Below are positions 1-7,546 of a DNA stretch of 40,937 nt, one piece after another. The DNA is from an uncultured Oscillospiraceae bacterium (lineage in GTDB: Bacteria; Bacillota; Clostridia; Oscillospirales; Oscillospiraceae): assembly GCA_947624035.1 (NCBI GenBank), contig CANQIH010000002.1, positions 1 through 40,937 on the forward strand, in the 5' to 3' direction. How positions within the stretch are numbered: position 1 is the stretch's first letter; each line of letters opens with the position of its first letter. A program made the translations under genes and the position numbers. The notes under the pieces were generated by a model, which was not told the origin of the DNA, made no database searches, and was given only the letters and a program-made list of their open reading frames with translations.

Positions 1-622
1 AACGCCCCGGCTGCTGGATTGGTCGCCGGAGCCGCCCATCTTTGACGTGACGGAGGAGCGGCCCGGCCGGCGGCTGTCGGCCATCCTCGAGGACGCGCCG
101 CCGGGGGCGTCCCTGGGGTACATGGCCCCCTATGGGGCGGAGCTGGCCCGGATACACGGGCTGGACATGGCCTGGGAGCCGGTGAAGCACCGGCGGTTTT
201 TCGACCGGCCCGGCCCGGAGCACATCCAGAGATACGGCCTGGAGGACCTGGCCGTGCTGCTGGACAGATGCCCGCCCGACGGGGAGAGCCGGTGCTTCGT
301 CCACGGGGACTTCCACTACGCCAACGTCCTGTGGCAGGACGGGGCCGTGTCGGCGGTGCTGGATTGGGAACTGGCGGGCTTTGGCGTGCGGGAGTTCGAC
401 ATGGCCTGGGCGGTGCTGCTGCGGCCCGGCCAGCGGTTTCTGGACACGCCGGAGGAGATAGAATCGTTCCTGGCGGACTACGGGGCCCGGCAGGGCTTTT
501 CCCGGCCCGCTTTTGTCCATTATTACATCCAGGCGGCGCTGTGGTTCGCCGCCCTGGGCGACGGCGATTACCAGCGGCGGCTGGCCTCCCTCTGCCGGGC
601 GGTGGCCGGAGCGGCTGCGTAG
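1..622 (+). CDS. Phosphotransferase (aminoglycoside/choline kinase-like, APH superfamily), 5' truncated by window edge
   Basis: Open frame continues to the window start; catalytic motif HGDFHYANVLW and VLDWELAGFG typical of APH family. Confidence 0.85.
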   Translation, partial: TPRLLDWSPEPPIFDVTEERPGRRLSAILEDAPPGASLGYMAPYGAELARIHGLDMAWEPVKHRRFFDRPGPEHIQRYGLEDLAVLLDRCPPDGESRCFVHGDFHYANVLWQDGAVSAVLDWELAGFGVREFDMAWAVLLRPGQRFLDTPEEIESFLADYGARQGFSRPAFVHYYIQAALWFAALGDGDYQRRLASLCRAVAGAAA

Positions 623-670
623 CATAGAAACAAGAGAAGTGACGCCGACGGCGAAAAAGGTCCGCGCCCC

Positions 671-1217
671 TCGCAGATCAGAATCTGTCGCCGAAAGCGA
701 CACCATTTTGAAAGCCTCCCCTGTGCAAGGGGAGGTGCCGAGCGGCAGCGAGGCGGAGGGGTTGTTATGGAGCGAAAGCATAACAAAGAACTCACGTTGA
801 GGGCCAGAGAACTGCGCAAAAACATGACAAAAGAGGAGCGGCGTCTCTGGTATGATTTCCTTCGGAGGTATCCCGTCCCTTTTTCAAGGCAAAAGGTTTT
901 GGGAAGATATATCGTTGATTTTTACTGCGCCAAGGCAAAGCTGGTCATAGAATTGGATGGCTCGCAGCATTTTGAACCTGATGCCATGGCGAAGGATGGA
1001 GAAAGAACGGACTATTTAGCTGATTTTTCCTTAACGGTCATAAGGATACCAAACAACGAGCTCAGTCAGAATTTTGCTGGTGTTTGTGAATACATAGATC
1101 AAACTGTAAAACAATCCCTCAGTCAGCTTTGCTGACAGCCCCCTTCAAGGTGAATTGCCCCGCAGGGGCAAGAGAAGGCGGCCTGGGCCGTGCACAAGGG
1201 GGCCTTTGGTCTGGCGG
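671..1217. repeat. F1-a: inverted-repeat element carrying a DUF559 ORF in place of its loop
   Basis: Left arm 711-766 (aaagcctcccctgtgcaaggggaggtgccgag..gaggcggaggggttgtt) and right arm ~1113-1217 match the arms of the loop-only copies at 5187 and 21490; terminal hairpin tgtcgccgaaagcgaca at ~684-704 matches the reverse complement at 21630-21655. Confidence 0.8.
767..1135 (+). CDS. DUF559 domain protein (Vsr/PD-(D/E)XK-like putative endonuclease)
   Basis: 122 aa; KNMTKEERRLWYDFLRRYP...FSRQKVLGRYIVDFYCAKAKLVIELDGSQH is the DUF559 signature; SD GGAGG 7 nt upstream of ATG. Confidence 0.9.
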   Translation: MERKHNKELTLRARELRKNMTKEERRLWYDFLRRYPVPFSRQKVLGRYIVDFYCAKAKLVIELDGSQHFEPDAMAKDGERTDYLADFSLTVIRIPNNELSQNFAGVCEYIDQTVKQSLSQLC

Positions 1218-1224
1218 TGACCTT

Positions 1225-1303
1225 GACATCTTCCCTTTTGCCGAAATCACCACCAGGCGAGATGCCTCCCTCTGCCGGGCGGTAACTTGCGTGACTACAT
1301 AGA
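1225..1303 (+). pseudogene. Remnant of an APH-gene 3' end (tail duplicated relative to 540-622)
   Basis: Exact 20 bp gcctccctctgccgggcggt at 584-603 and 1264-1283; the frame reads ..TTRRDASLCRAVTCVTT* versus ..DYQRRLASLCRAVAGAAA*. Confidence 0.55.
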
Positions 1304-1318
1304 AAGAGAGTACATATC

Positions 1319-3886
1319 ATGGCCGAGATGACCCCCATGAAGCGGCAATACTACGAGATCAAGCAGCAGTGTCCCGACTGCCTGCTGTTCTTCCGCCTGG
1401 GCGATTTTTATGAGATGTTCGACGAGGACGCCAAGCTGGCGTCCCGGGAGCTGGACCTGGCCCTGACCACCCGGGACCGGGGCAAGCCAGAGGAGGAGCA
1501 GACCCCCATGTGCGGCGTGCCCTTCCACTCCTGCGAGGCGTACATCGCCCGGCTCATCGCCAAGGGGTACAAGGTGGCCATATGCGAGCAGCTGGAGGAC
1601 CCGGCCGCGGCCACGGGTCTGGTGGACCGGGGCGTCATCCGGGTCATCACACCCGGCACGGTGACGGACAGCTCCATGCTGGAGGAAGGCCGGTCCAACT
1701 ACCTCGGCGCCCTCTGGCTGGAGGGGGGCGAGGGGGCTGCGGCCTTCTGCGACATCTCCACAGGCGAGTTCTGCGTCCAGGCTTTTGCCGAGGACCCGGT
1801 GACCCACCTCATGAACGAGCTGGGCCGGTTCGCCCCCAAGGAGGCGGTGCTGTCCGCCGGGGCCCAGGCCGACAAGGCCCTGGCCGCGTTCCTGCAAAAG
1901 CTGGACTGCCTGCCGGAGAAGGAGAGCTCCCGCTTCGAGCCGGAGGCCTGCCGGGAGCTGGTGTATGACCGCTTCCAGGAGGTGGTCTCCCCCGCCGAGA
2001 CATTGGCGGCGGGGGCCCTTCTGAGCTACATCATCGAGACCCAGAAGTTCGACATCTCCCACATCCGCCGCCTGGACCGGTTCGGCCAGGGGCGGTACAT
2101 GGAGCTGGACTACACCACCCGCCGGAACCTGGAGCTCACCGAGAGCCTGCGCACCGGGGAGAAGAAGGGGAGCCTTCTCTGGGTCCTGGACCGGACAAAG
2201 ACACCCATGGGCGGGCGTCTGCTGCGCTCCTGGGTGGAGCGGCCCCTGCTGGACCCGGTGGCCATCCGGCGGCGGCTCGCCGCCGTGGACGAGCTATATA
2301 AGGACGCGATACTGCGCCCGGAGCTCATACTGACACTCCATGACATCGGGGACATCCAGCGGCTCATCGGCAAGTGCGTTTACGGCACCGCTAATGGCCG
2401 GGACCTGCTGGCCCTGGGCCGGTATTTCGATAAGCTGCCCCGTCTCGTGGAGCTGCTGGCGAACGCGAAAAGCGCCATGCTGCGGGACGCCGCGGCCCTG
2501 GACACCCTGGACGACCTCAAGACCGACATCCTCGCCACTATCGCGGACGAGCCCCCCTTCTCCGTCCGGGAGGGGGACATCATCCGCCCCGGCGCGGACG
2601 CCGAGGTGGACCGGCTGCGGGACGTGCGGGACAACGGCGCCCGGATGGTCTCCGAGCTGGAGGCCCGGGAGCGGGAGGCCACCGGCATCAAAAAGCTGAA
2701 GGTGGGCTACAACAAGGTCTTCGGCTACTACATCGACGTGCCCCGGTCCGCCGGGGACGCGCCCCTGCCGGACACCTACATCCGCAAGCAGACGCTGGTG
2801 AGCAACGAGCGGTACTTTACGCCGGAGCTGAAGGAGCTGGAAAACACGCTGCTGAACGCCCGGGACCGGATCGCGGACCTGGAGTATCAGCTGTTCTCCG
2901 CCCTGCGGGAACGGGTGGCCGCCCAGGTGGAGCGGGTACAGGCCGCCGCCGCCCGTGTGGCGGAGCTGGACGCCATATGCTCTCTCGCGGAGGTGGCAAG
3001 CCGGAACCGGTACGTGATGCCGGAGGTGGACCTGGGCCGGACGCTGCACATCCGGGAGGGCCGCCACCCCGTGGTGGAGATGGCCCAGAAGGACGTGCTG
3101 TTCGTGCCGAACGACACGTTTTTGAACGACGGTGCCGACCGGGTGGCCATCATCACCGGCCCCAACATGGCGGGCAAATCCACCTACATGCGCCAGACGG
3201 CCCTCATCGTGCTCATGGCCCAGATGGGCAGCTTCGTCCCGGCGGCCAGCGCCTCCATCGGCGTGGTGGACCGGGTGTTCACCCGCATCGGCGCGTCGGA
3301 CGATTTGGCAAGCGGCCAGTCCACCTTCATGGTGGAGATGAGCGAGATGGCGGACATCCTGCGCCACGCCACGGCGGCCAGCCTGCTCATCCTGGACGAG
3401 ATCGGCCGTGGCACCTCCACCTTCGACGGCATGGCCATTGCCCGGGCCATGCTGGAGTACTGCGCCGACAAAAGGCGCCTGGGGGCCCGGACCATGTTCG
3501 CCACCCACTACCACGAGCTGTCCGCCCTGGAGGGGACCCTGGACGGGGTGAAAAACTACAACATCACCGCCAAGAAGCAGGGGGGCACTCTGATCTTCCT
3601 GCGGAAGATCGTCCCCGGCGCCGCCGACGACAGCTACGGTATAGAAGTGGCCAAGCTGGCGGGCGTGCCGGACCAGATCATCAGAAAGGCCAAGGGCTAC
3701 CTGGCGGAGCTGGAGGCGGGCGGCTCACCGGCGGCCCCGGCGGTCCTGGAGGACCAGGTGTCCATGCTGGACGTGGCCGGCGGGGAGCTGGCCCGGGAGC
3801 TGGCGGCCATCGACCTCAACACCGTCACCCCCCTGGAGGCGCTGAACCTTCTCTACCGGCTGAAAAAGAAGGCCGAGGGCACATGA
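1319..3886 (+). CDS. mutS: DNA mismatch repair protein MutS
   Basis: 855 aa; FFRLGDFYEMF, TGPNMAGKSTYMRQ, LILDEIGRGTSTFDG, FATHYHEL. Confidence 0.98.
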   Translation: MAEMTPMKRQYYEIKQQCPDCLLFFRLGDFYEMFDEDAKLASRELDLALTTRDRGKPEEEQTPMCGVPFHSCEAYIARLIAKGYKVAICEQLEDPAAATGLVDRGVIRVITPGTVTDSSMLEEGRSNYLGALWLEGGEGAAAFCDISTGEFCVQAFAEDPVTHLMNELGRFAPKEAVLSAGAQADKALAAFLQKLDCLPEKESSRFEPEACRELVYDRFQEVVSPAETLAAGALLSYIIETQKFDISHIRRLDRFGQGRYMELDYTTRRNLELTESLRTGEKKGSLLWVLDRTKTPMGGRLLRSWVERPLLDPVAIRRRLAAVDELYKDAILRPELILTLHDIGDIQRLIGKCVYGTANGRDLLALGRYFDKLPRLVELLANAKSAMLRDAAALDTLDDLKTDILATIADEPPFSVREGDIIRPGADAEVDRLRDVRDNGARMVSELEAREREATGIKKLKVGYNKVFGYYIDVPRSAGDAPLPDTYIRKQTLVSNERYFTPELKELENTLLNARDRIADLEYQLFSALRERVAAQVERVQAAAARVAELDAICSLAEVASRNRYVMPEVDLGRTLHIREGRHPVVEMAQKDVLFVPNDTFLNDGADRVAIITGPNMAGKSTYMRQTALIVLMAQMGSFVPAASASIGVVDRVFTRIGASDDLASGQSTFMVEMSEMADILRHATAASLLILDEIGRGTSTFDGMAIARAMLEYCADKRRLGARTMFATHYHELSALEGTLDGVKNYNITAKKQGGTLIFLRKIVPGAADDSYGIEVAKLAGVPDQIIRKAKGYLAELEAGGSPAAPAVLEDQVSMLDVAGGELARELAAIDLNTVTPLEALNLLYRLKKKAEGT

Positions 3887-3903
3887 AGATAGGAAGATTG
3901 GAA

Positions 3904-3932
3904 AAGAGCGGGACCCGCGTCCCGCTCTTTTT
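3904..3932. terminator. Intrinsic terminator, probably bidirectional (mutS + / candidate ncRNA -)
   Basis: AAGAGCGGGAC CCGC GTCCCGCTCTTTTT; A/T tracts on both sides. Confidence 0.85.
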
Positions 3933-4086
3933 ATTTGGCTGTGGAAAAGGGGACCGCGTCTCCGCGATCCCCCGGTCAGTTGAGCTTCGGCGGGCGTCGC
4001 ATCTCCCGCATCTCTCGGGTCTCCCCTGTCATGCCATCGGCGTGTGGTCGCAACGGAATTTACCACCTCGAAGCCCTTCTTATCCT
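3904..4086 (-). ncRNA. Candidate structured ncRNA of unknown family
   Basis: Minus-strand promoter TTTACA-17-TATAAT at 4093-4121; closing stem GGCUUCG/CGAAGCU; hairpins GGG-GAGA-CCC and GGGGAUCGCG-GAGA-CGCGGUCCCC; terminates at the 3904-3932 hairpin; no credible ORF. Confidence 0.55.
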
Positions 4087-4092
4087 ATGTCC

Positions 4093-4121
4093 ATTATAGC
4101 AAGGTTACTCTTTTTTGTAAA
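4093..4121 (-). promoter_or_regulatory. Sigma-A-type promoter for the candidate ncRNA
   Basis: Minus strand TTTACA - 17 nt - TATAAT; -35 lies inside the 3' end of the 4105-4488 CDS. Confidence 0.65.
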
Positions 4122-4488
4122 GAATTTTCCGGTGCCGCTCATAGTTTTTCCAGCGGCCCTCACTTATCGTCCATGCCGAAAGAATAGAATTCCTATAACC
4201 CTTTTCATCCTTTGGTGTGAACAATCTCAGGATGAGCTGCACCCGATCGTTGTTTTCTGCTATCTGCTTCAAAACCAGACATGTATTTGTCGGGTTTCTG
4301 GGATCCTCCATGATATAATCCGGGTCCACTATCGCCCGTTCAAGGTAATTCCAGACCCGCTCAAATTCTCCTGGATGATGCTCACGGATATGTGCGATGC
4401 GCTCATCGGTGATGATGACCTCATCCGTCTGGATGTCCTCGGTCACGCACCGGTATTTCTCTATGTCTATGTGGCCAACGATATACAC
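4105..4488 (-). CDS. PBECR/barnase-EndoU-ColicinE5-RelE-like putative nuclease (possible toxin)
   Basis: GTG start with AGGAG upstream; ITDERIAHIREHHPGEFE...RVQLILRLFTPKDEKGYRNSILSAW...YERHRKILYKKE resembles PBECR-type domains. Confidence 0.55.
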   Translation of the reverse strand: MYIVGHIDIEKYRCVTEDIQTDEVIITDERIAHIREHHPGEFERVWNYLERAIVDPDYIMEDPRNPTNTCLVLKQIAENNDRVQLILRLFTPKDEKGYRNSILSAWTISEGRWKNYERHRKILYKKE

Positions 4489-4514
4489 GCCCTGCTTCTC
4501 CTGCGGATGTCTCT

Positions 4515-4832
4515 TTATTTGTCCCGGTTCAGGTCCCGGATGAGCTCCAGGATATGCTCCGCCTGGGCGGGGGCGAGCCGCTCCAGCTCCCGGATGAGCT
4601 CCTTGGTGAGCCCCGGCGCGCCGTCGTCGCTGTTGAAGAACTCCCGGGGCGTCAGGCCGAAGTAGTCGCAGATATACAGAAAGCCCGTGAAAGACGGCAA
4701 TGTATGGCCGTTTTCGATCTTGTTGATATAGCTCTCGCTCTGCCCCAGGGACAGGCTCATATCCCGGGCGGACACGCCCTTCTGGATGCGCAGTTCCGTC
4801 AACCGCTTACGAAACCACTCGATGTTATCCAT
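4515..4832 (-). CDS. XRE-family HTH transcriptional regulator (possible antitoxin)
   Basis: MDNIEWFRKRLTELRIQKGVSARDMSLSLGQSESYINKIENGHTLPSFTGFLYICDYFGLTPREFF; internal start of ORF 4515..5258. Confidence 0.85.
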   Translation of the reverse strand: MDNIEWFRKRLTELRIQKGVSARDMSLSLGQSESYINKIENGHTLPSFTGFLYICDYFGLTPREFFNSDDGAPGLTKELIRELERLAPAQAEHILELIRDLNRDK

Positions 4833-4854
4833 GCCTGTCCCCCCCCCTCTCTGC

Positions 4855-4877
4855 ATGTGGATAGTATAAATCCACAT
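4855..4877. promoter_or_regulatory. Probable operator: perfect 8-bp inverted repeat upstream of the HTH gene
   Basis: ATGTGGAT-AGTATAA-ATCCACAT; the spacer reads TTATACT (-10-like) on the minus strand. Confidence 0.6.
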
Positions 4878-4913
4878 ACAGCGGATTATAGGGACTTTAA
4901 GGATATGTTTTGT

Positions 4914-4942
4914 TTGACATCGATACTTTAAAGAAATATAAT
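4914..4942 (+). promoter_or_regulatory. Consensus sigma-A promoter
   Basis: TTGACA (4914-4919) - 17 nt - TATAAT (4937-4942). Confidence 0.85.
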
Positions 4943-4991
4943 CGATGTATTTAGGGAAATAAAATCCCGATCCATAAAGGAGGGCCATACC

Positions 4992-5147
4992 ATGGCTGAT
5001 TACGAGAAGATGTACCACATCCTGTGCGACGGGGCGTCCCGGGCCATCGACGCGCTGGACGGCGGCGACCTGGCTGCCTGCCACCGGCTTTTGCAGGACG
5101 CCCTGGAGGAGGCCGAGGAGGTCTATATCGCGGGGGATACAGAATAG
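4992..5147 (+). CDS. Small conserved-looking protein, 51 aa (below the ORF-track cutoff)
   Basis: MADYEKMYHILCDGASRAIDALDGGDLAACHRLLQDALEEAEEVYIAGDTE; AAAGGAGG SD, consensus promoter upstream, hairpin terminator downstream. Confidence 0.8.
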   Translation: MADYEKMYHILCDGASRAIDALDGGDLAACHRLLQDALEEAEEVYIAGDTE

Positions 5148-5149
5148 CG

Positions 5150-5178
5150 CACCGCCCGGGCTCTCCCGGGCGGTGTTT
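5150..5178 (+). terminator. Intrinsic terminator of the 51-aa gene
   Basis: CACCGCCCGGG CTCT CCCGGGCGGTG TTT. Confidence 0.75.
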
Positions 5179-5186
5179 GGTATACT

Positions 5187-5391
5187 GCCAGACCAAAGGC
5201 CCCCTTGTGCAAAGGGGGCTGGCAGCGCCAACGGCGCTGACTGAGGGGTTGTTACCAAGTTGGGTAAATATCCAAGCCTGGTAACAACCCCTCCGCCTCG
5301 CTTTGCTCGGCACCTCCCCTCAAGGTGAATTGCCCCGCAAGGGGCAAGAGAAGGCGGCCTGGGCCTTGCACAGGGGAGGCTTGGGCGCTAT
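5187..5391. repeat. F1-b: loop-only inverted-repeat element (MITE-like)
   Basis: gccagaccaaaggcccccttgtgcaaagggggct..ctgaggggttgttacc / ggtaacaacccctccgcctcgctttgctcggcacctccc..; segment aaggtgaattgccccgcaaggggcaagagaaggcggcctgggcc also occurs at 1146-1190. Confidence 0.8.
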
Positions 5392-5397
5392 TCCTGC

Positions 5398-5629
5398 CAA
5401 GCCGGCGGCCCCCTCTGACGAGGGGGCTGTCAGCCAACGAGGCCCCCACGTGGCACGCCTGCCGCGTGGGGAGAGGAGGCGCCGCGTTGTATTCGAGTCT
5501 TGCCGCTTGCGGCGAGGGGAGACCTACAACGCGTGTGCCGACGCGACTGGGGGAGAGACTTTAACAGCTTTAATATCTCTCCCTCCGTCTTGGCCTTGCG
5601 GCCAAGCCACCTCCCTCGTCAGAGGGAGG
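5398..5629. repeat. F1-c: composite F1-type arms enclosing an F2 unit
   Basis: ggccccctctgacgagggggctgtcagcc ... F2 5444-5543 ... gggagagactttaacagctttaatatctctccctccgtcttggccttgcggccaagccacctccctcgtcagagggaggc. Confidence 0.6.
5444..5543 (+). repeat. F2 copy A: double-hairpin repeat
   Basis: CCCCACGTGGCA-CGCC-TGCCGCGTGGGG, agaggagg, outer stem CGCGTTGTA/TACAACGCG around CTTGCCG-CTTG-CGGCGAG, ends ..CGACG. Confidence 0.75.
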
Positions 5630-5663
5630 CATTGGTGCGCCGGTAATCCACGCCCTGCGGCGG

Positions 5664-7031
5664 CTACTCCGCCGCTGCAGGGGGAGCATGGTTTTTCCAC
5701 TTCCCGCTCAGGAAGTAGGGGAACATGACGATGAAAAAGGCGTAGCCGGCGATGGCGCCGCCCAGCCAGTAGCCCATGACGCCCATGTGAAGCACCTCCG
5801 CCATGAGCACGCAGAGACCGATGCGCATGACCACCCCGTCCAGGATGCCCAGGACGAAGTTCATCACCGGAAAGCCCATGCCGTTGCACAGGGCCGTGCT
5901 GGGGCCCCGGACCGCCCAGCCGAAGAAGTTCAGCACCGCGATGACCACGTAGCTGTGGCTCATGGCCAGCACCTCCGGGTCCCGGTCGAAGAGGGAGAAC
6001 ACCTGCTCCGGGAAGAAGATCATCACCGCCGACAGCGCCGCCGCGAAGCTCAGCCCCACCGCGATGGCCACGCCCAGGGCCTTTGATACCCGGTCGAACT
6101 TCCGGGCGGCGAAGTTCTGGCCCACCATGGTTGCCCCGGCCTGGCTCAGGGCCAGGCAGATGATGCTGGCCACGGTGGAGAGCTTTGCCCCCACGCTGGT
6201 GACGGCGGAGACCGTGACGCCGTAGGCGTTGATGTGGCTGGAGACGAACAGGGTGGAGACGCTGATGGCGCAGGACTGGATCATCATGGGGACGCCCAGG
6301 TCCAAAAGCTTGCGGAGGTTCCGGCCGTCGGGGACCAGGTATTTCAGGGCGAACTCAAACCCCAGCCGGTCCCGGCGCCGCCAGAGATAGGCCACGCACA
6401 GTACGAAGCTCACGCCCTGGGCGATGACCGTGGCAAGAGCGGCGCCCAGGGGCCCCATGCCCGCCGACACCAGCGCCAGGTCCAGGATGACGTTCAGCAC
6501 CGAGGCGATGGCGATGAAGATCATGGGCCGCATGGACTCGCCCATGCCCCGGAGGATGGAGGCCACCATCACGTACCCCACCAGGAAAAAAAGCCCCGCC
6601 GTACAGCAGACGGTGTACTGCGTGCAGTACGCCAGCGCCTCTGGCGGCACGTTCAGGACGTCCATGAGCTGGTGGGAGAAGACCAGGCCCGCCGCCGTGA
6701 TGACCAGGCTGTAGCCCAGGATGAACGTGAACATGACGCCCACGATCTTGGAGACGGACTTCCGGTCGCCCATGCCCACGTACTGGCTGATGAGCACCTG
6801 GCCGGCGTTGCAGAAGCCCATGCACATGAAGGTGTAAAAGTGGATGAGGTCCGCGCCGATGCCCACGGCGGACAGGCCCGCCTTGCCCACGAACTGGCCC
6901 ACTACCACCATATCCACCAGGTTGTAGGCCGTCTGGAGCAGGTTGGAGAGCATGAACGGCCAGGCGAAGGCCAGCAGCTGCCGCCCCACCGGGCCGAAGG
7001 TGTAGTCCCGGATCAAACTGTTTTCCCGCAT
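5664..7031 (-). CDS. MATE family efflux transporter
   Basis: 455 aa; LLAFAWPFMLSNLLQTAYNLVDMVVVGQFVG and MATE-like hydrophobic pattern. Confidence 0.93.
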   Translation of the reverse strand: MRENSLIRDYTFGPVGRQLLAFAWPFMLSNLLQTAYNLVDMVVVGQFVGKAGLSAVGIGADLIHFYTFMCMGFCNAGQVLISQYVGMGDRKSVSKIVGVMFTFILGYSLVITAAGLVFSHQLMDVLNVPPEALAYCTQYTVCCTAGLFFLVGYVMVASILRGMGESMRPMIFIAIASVLNVILDLALVSAGMGPLGAALATVIAQGVSFVLCVAYLWRRRDRLGFEFALKYLVPDGRNLRKLLDLGVPMMIQSCAISVSTLFVSSHINAYGVTVSAVTSVGAKLSTVASIICLALSQAGATMVGQNFAARKFDRVSKALGVAIAVGLSFAAALSAVMIFFPEQVFSLFDRDPEVLAMSHSYVVIAVLNFFGWAVRGPSTALCNGMGFPVMNFVLGILDGVVMRIGLCVLMAEVLHMGVMGYWLGGAIAGYAFFIVMFPYFLSGKWKNHAPPAAAE

Positions 7032-7108
7032 ATGTGTGTACGAGCTTTCTTTGGTATTATTTCTGTGTAATTCTATAGCATATTACCTAGGTTTTCAAGG
7101 GGTTTTAT

Positions 7109-7146
7109 GGGAAAAAGAACTGCCCCGCACGCTGCGGGGCAGTCTG
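7109..7146 (-). terminator. Intrinsic terminator of the DUF378 gene
   Basis: Minus strand ACTGCCCCGCAGCGTGCGGGGCAGTTCTTTTT. Confidence 0.75.
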
Positions 7147-7154
7147 GCAATGCT

Positions 7155-7367
7155 TTACGCCTCTTCGTCGGCCTCGTCCCGGCTGCGGAACAGCAGGGAG
7201 ATGCACCAAAGTGCCGAGAGGCCCACCAGCGCGTAGATCACTCTGGAGATCACCGCGGTCTGGCCGCCGAAGATCCATGCGACGATATCGAATCGAAACA
7301 GGCCGATGCTGCCCCAGTTCAGCCCGCCGATGATGGCGAGCAGCAGGGCTATCCTATCAATGACCAT
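7155..7367 (-). CDS. DUF378 domain membrane protein, 70 aa
   Basis: MVIDRIALLLAIIGGLNWGSIGLFRFDIVAWIFG. Confidence 0.88.
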   Translation of the reverse strand: MVIDRIALLLAIIGGLNWGSIGLFRFDIVAWIFGGQTAVISRVIYALVGLSALWCISLLFRSRDEADEEA

Positions 7368-7546
7368 GATACTATGACTCCCCTCATGATTGATCTTGCC
7401 GGGGCTAGTTTGCTCCGTCCGCCGCCGGTCATACATCCGGGCGCTGGTAATTTTTCCCGCGGCCGCCCAGACGGTTCCAACCTCTTGACTTCTATGTTAT
7501 AATGGTTACCATAATACGACCAGATATGACAGGAGCGATCGACGCG

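Noticed and set aside
671-1217. Classical IS element interpretation of the DUF559 locus
   Set aside because: No DDE/HUH/serine recombinase recognised; DUF559 is only a nuclease-like domain, so a transposase label is not justified.
2294-3514. 406-aa minus-strand ORF
   Set aside because: Antisense of mutS, compositional artefact.
3725-4066. 113-aa minus-strand ORF (MVNSVATTRRWHDRGDPRDAG...)
   Set aside because: Overlaps the candidate structured ncRNA, its terminator and the mutS 3' end; no SD or domain.
4515-5258. Full 247-aa version of the HTH ORF
   Set aside because: The N-terminal ~140 aa is antisense to the 51-aa gene and the F1 repeat; the SD-less upstream part is replaced by the start at 4832.
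5187-5660. Possible CRISPR array or tandem array
   Set aside because: Repeats are inverted, differ in length and lack regular spacers; no cas genes in the window.
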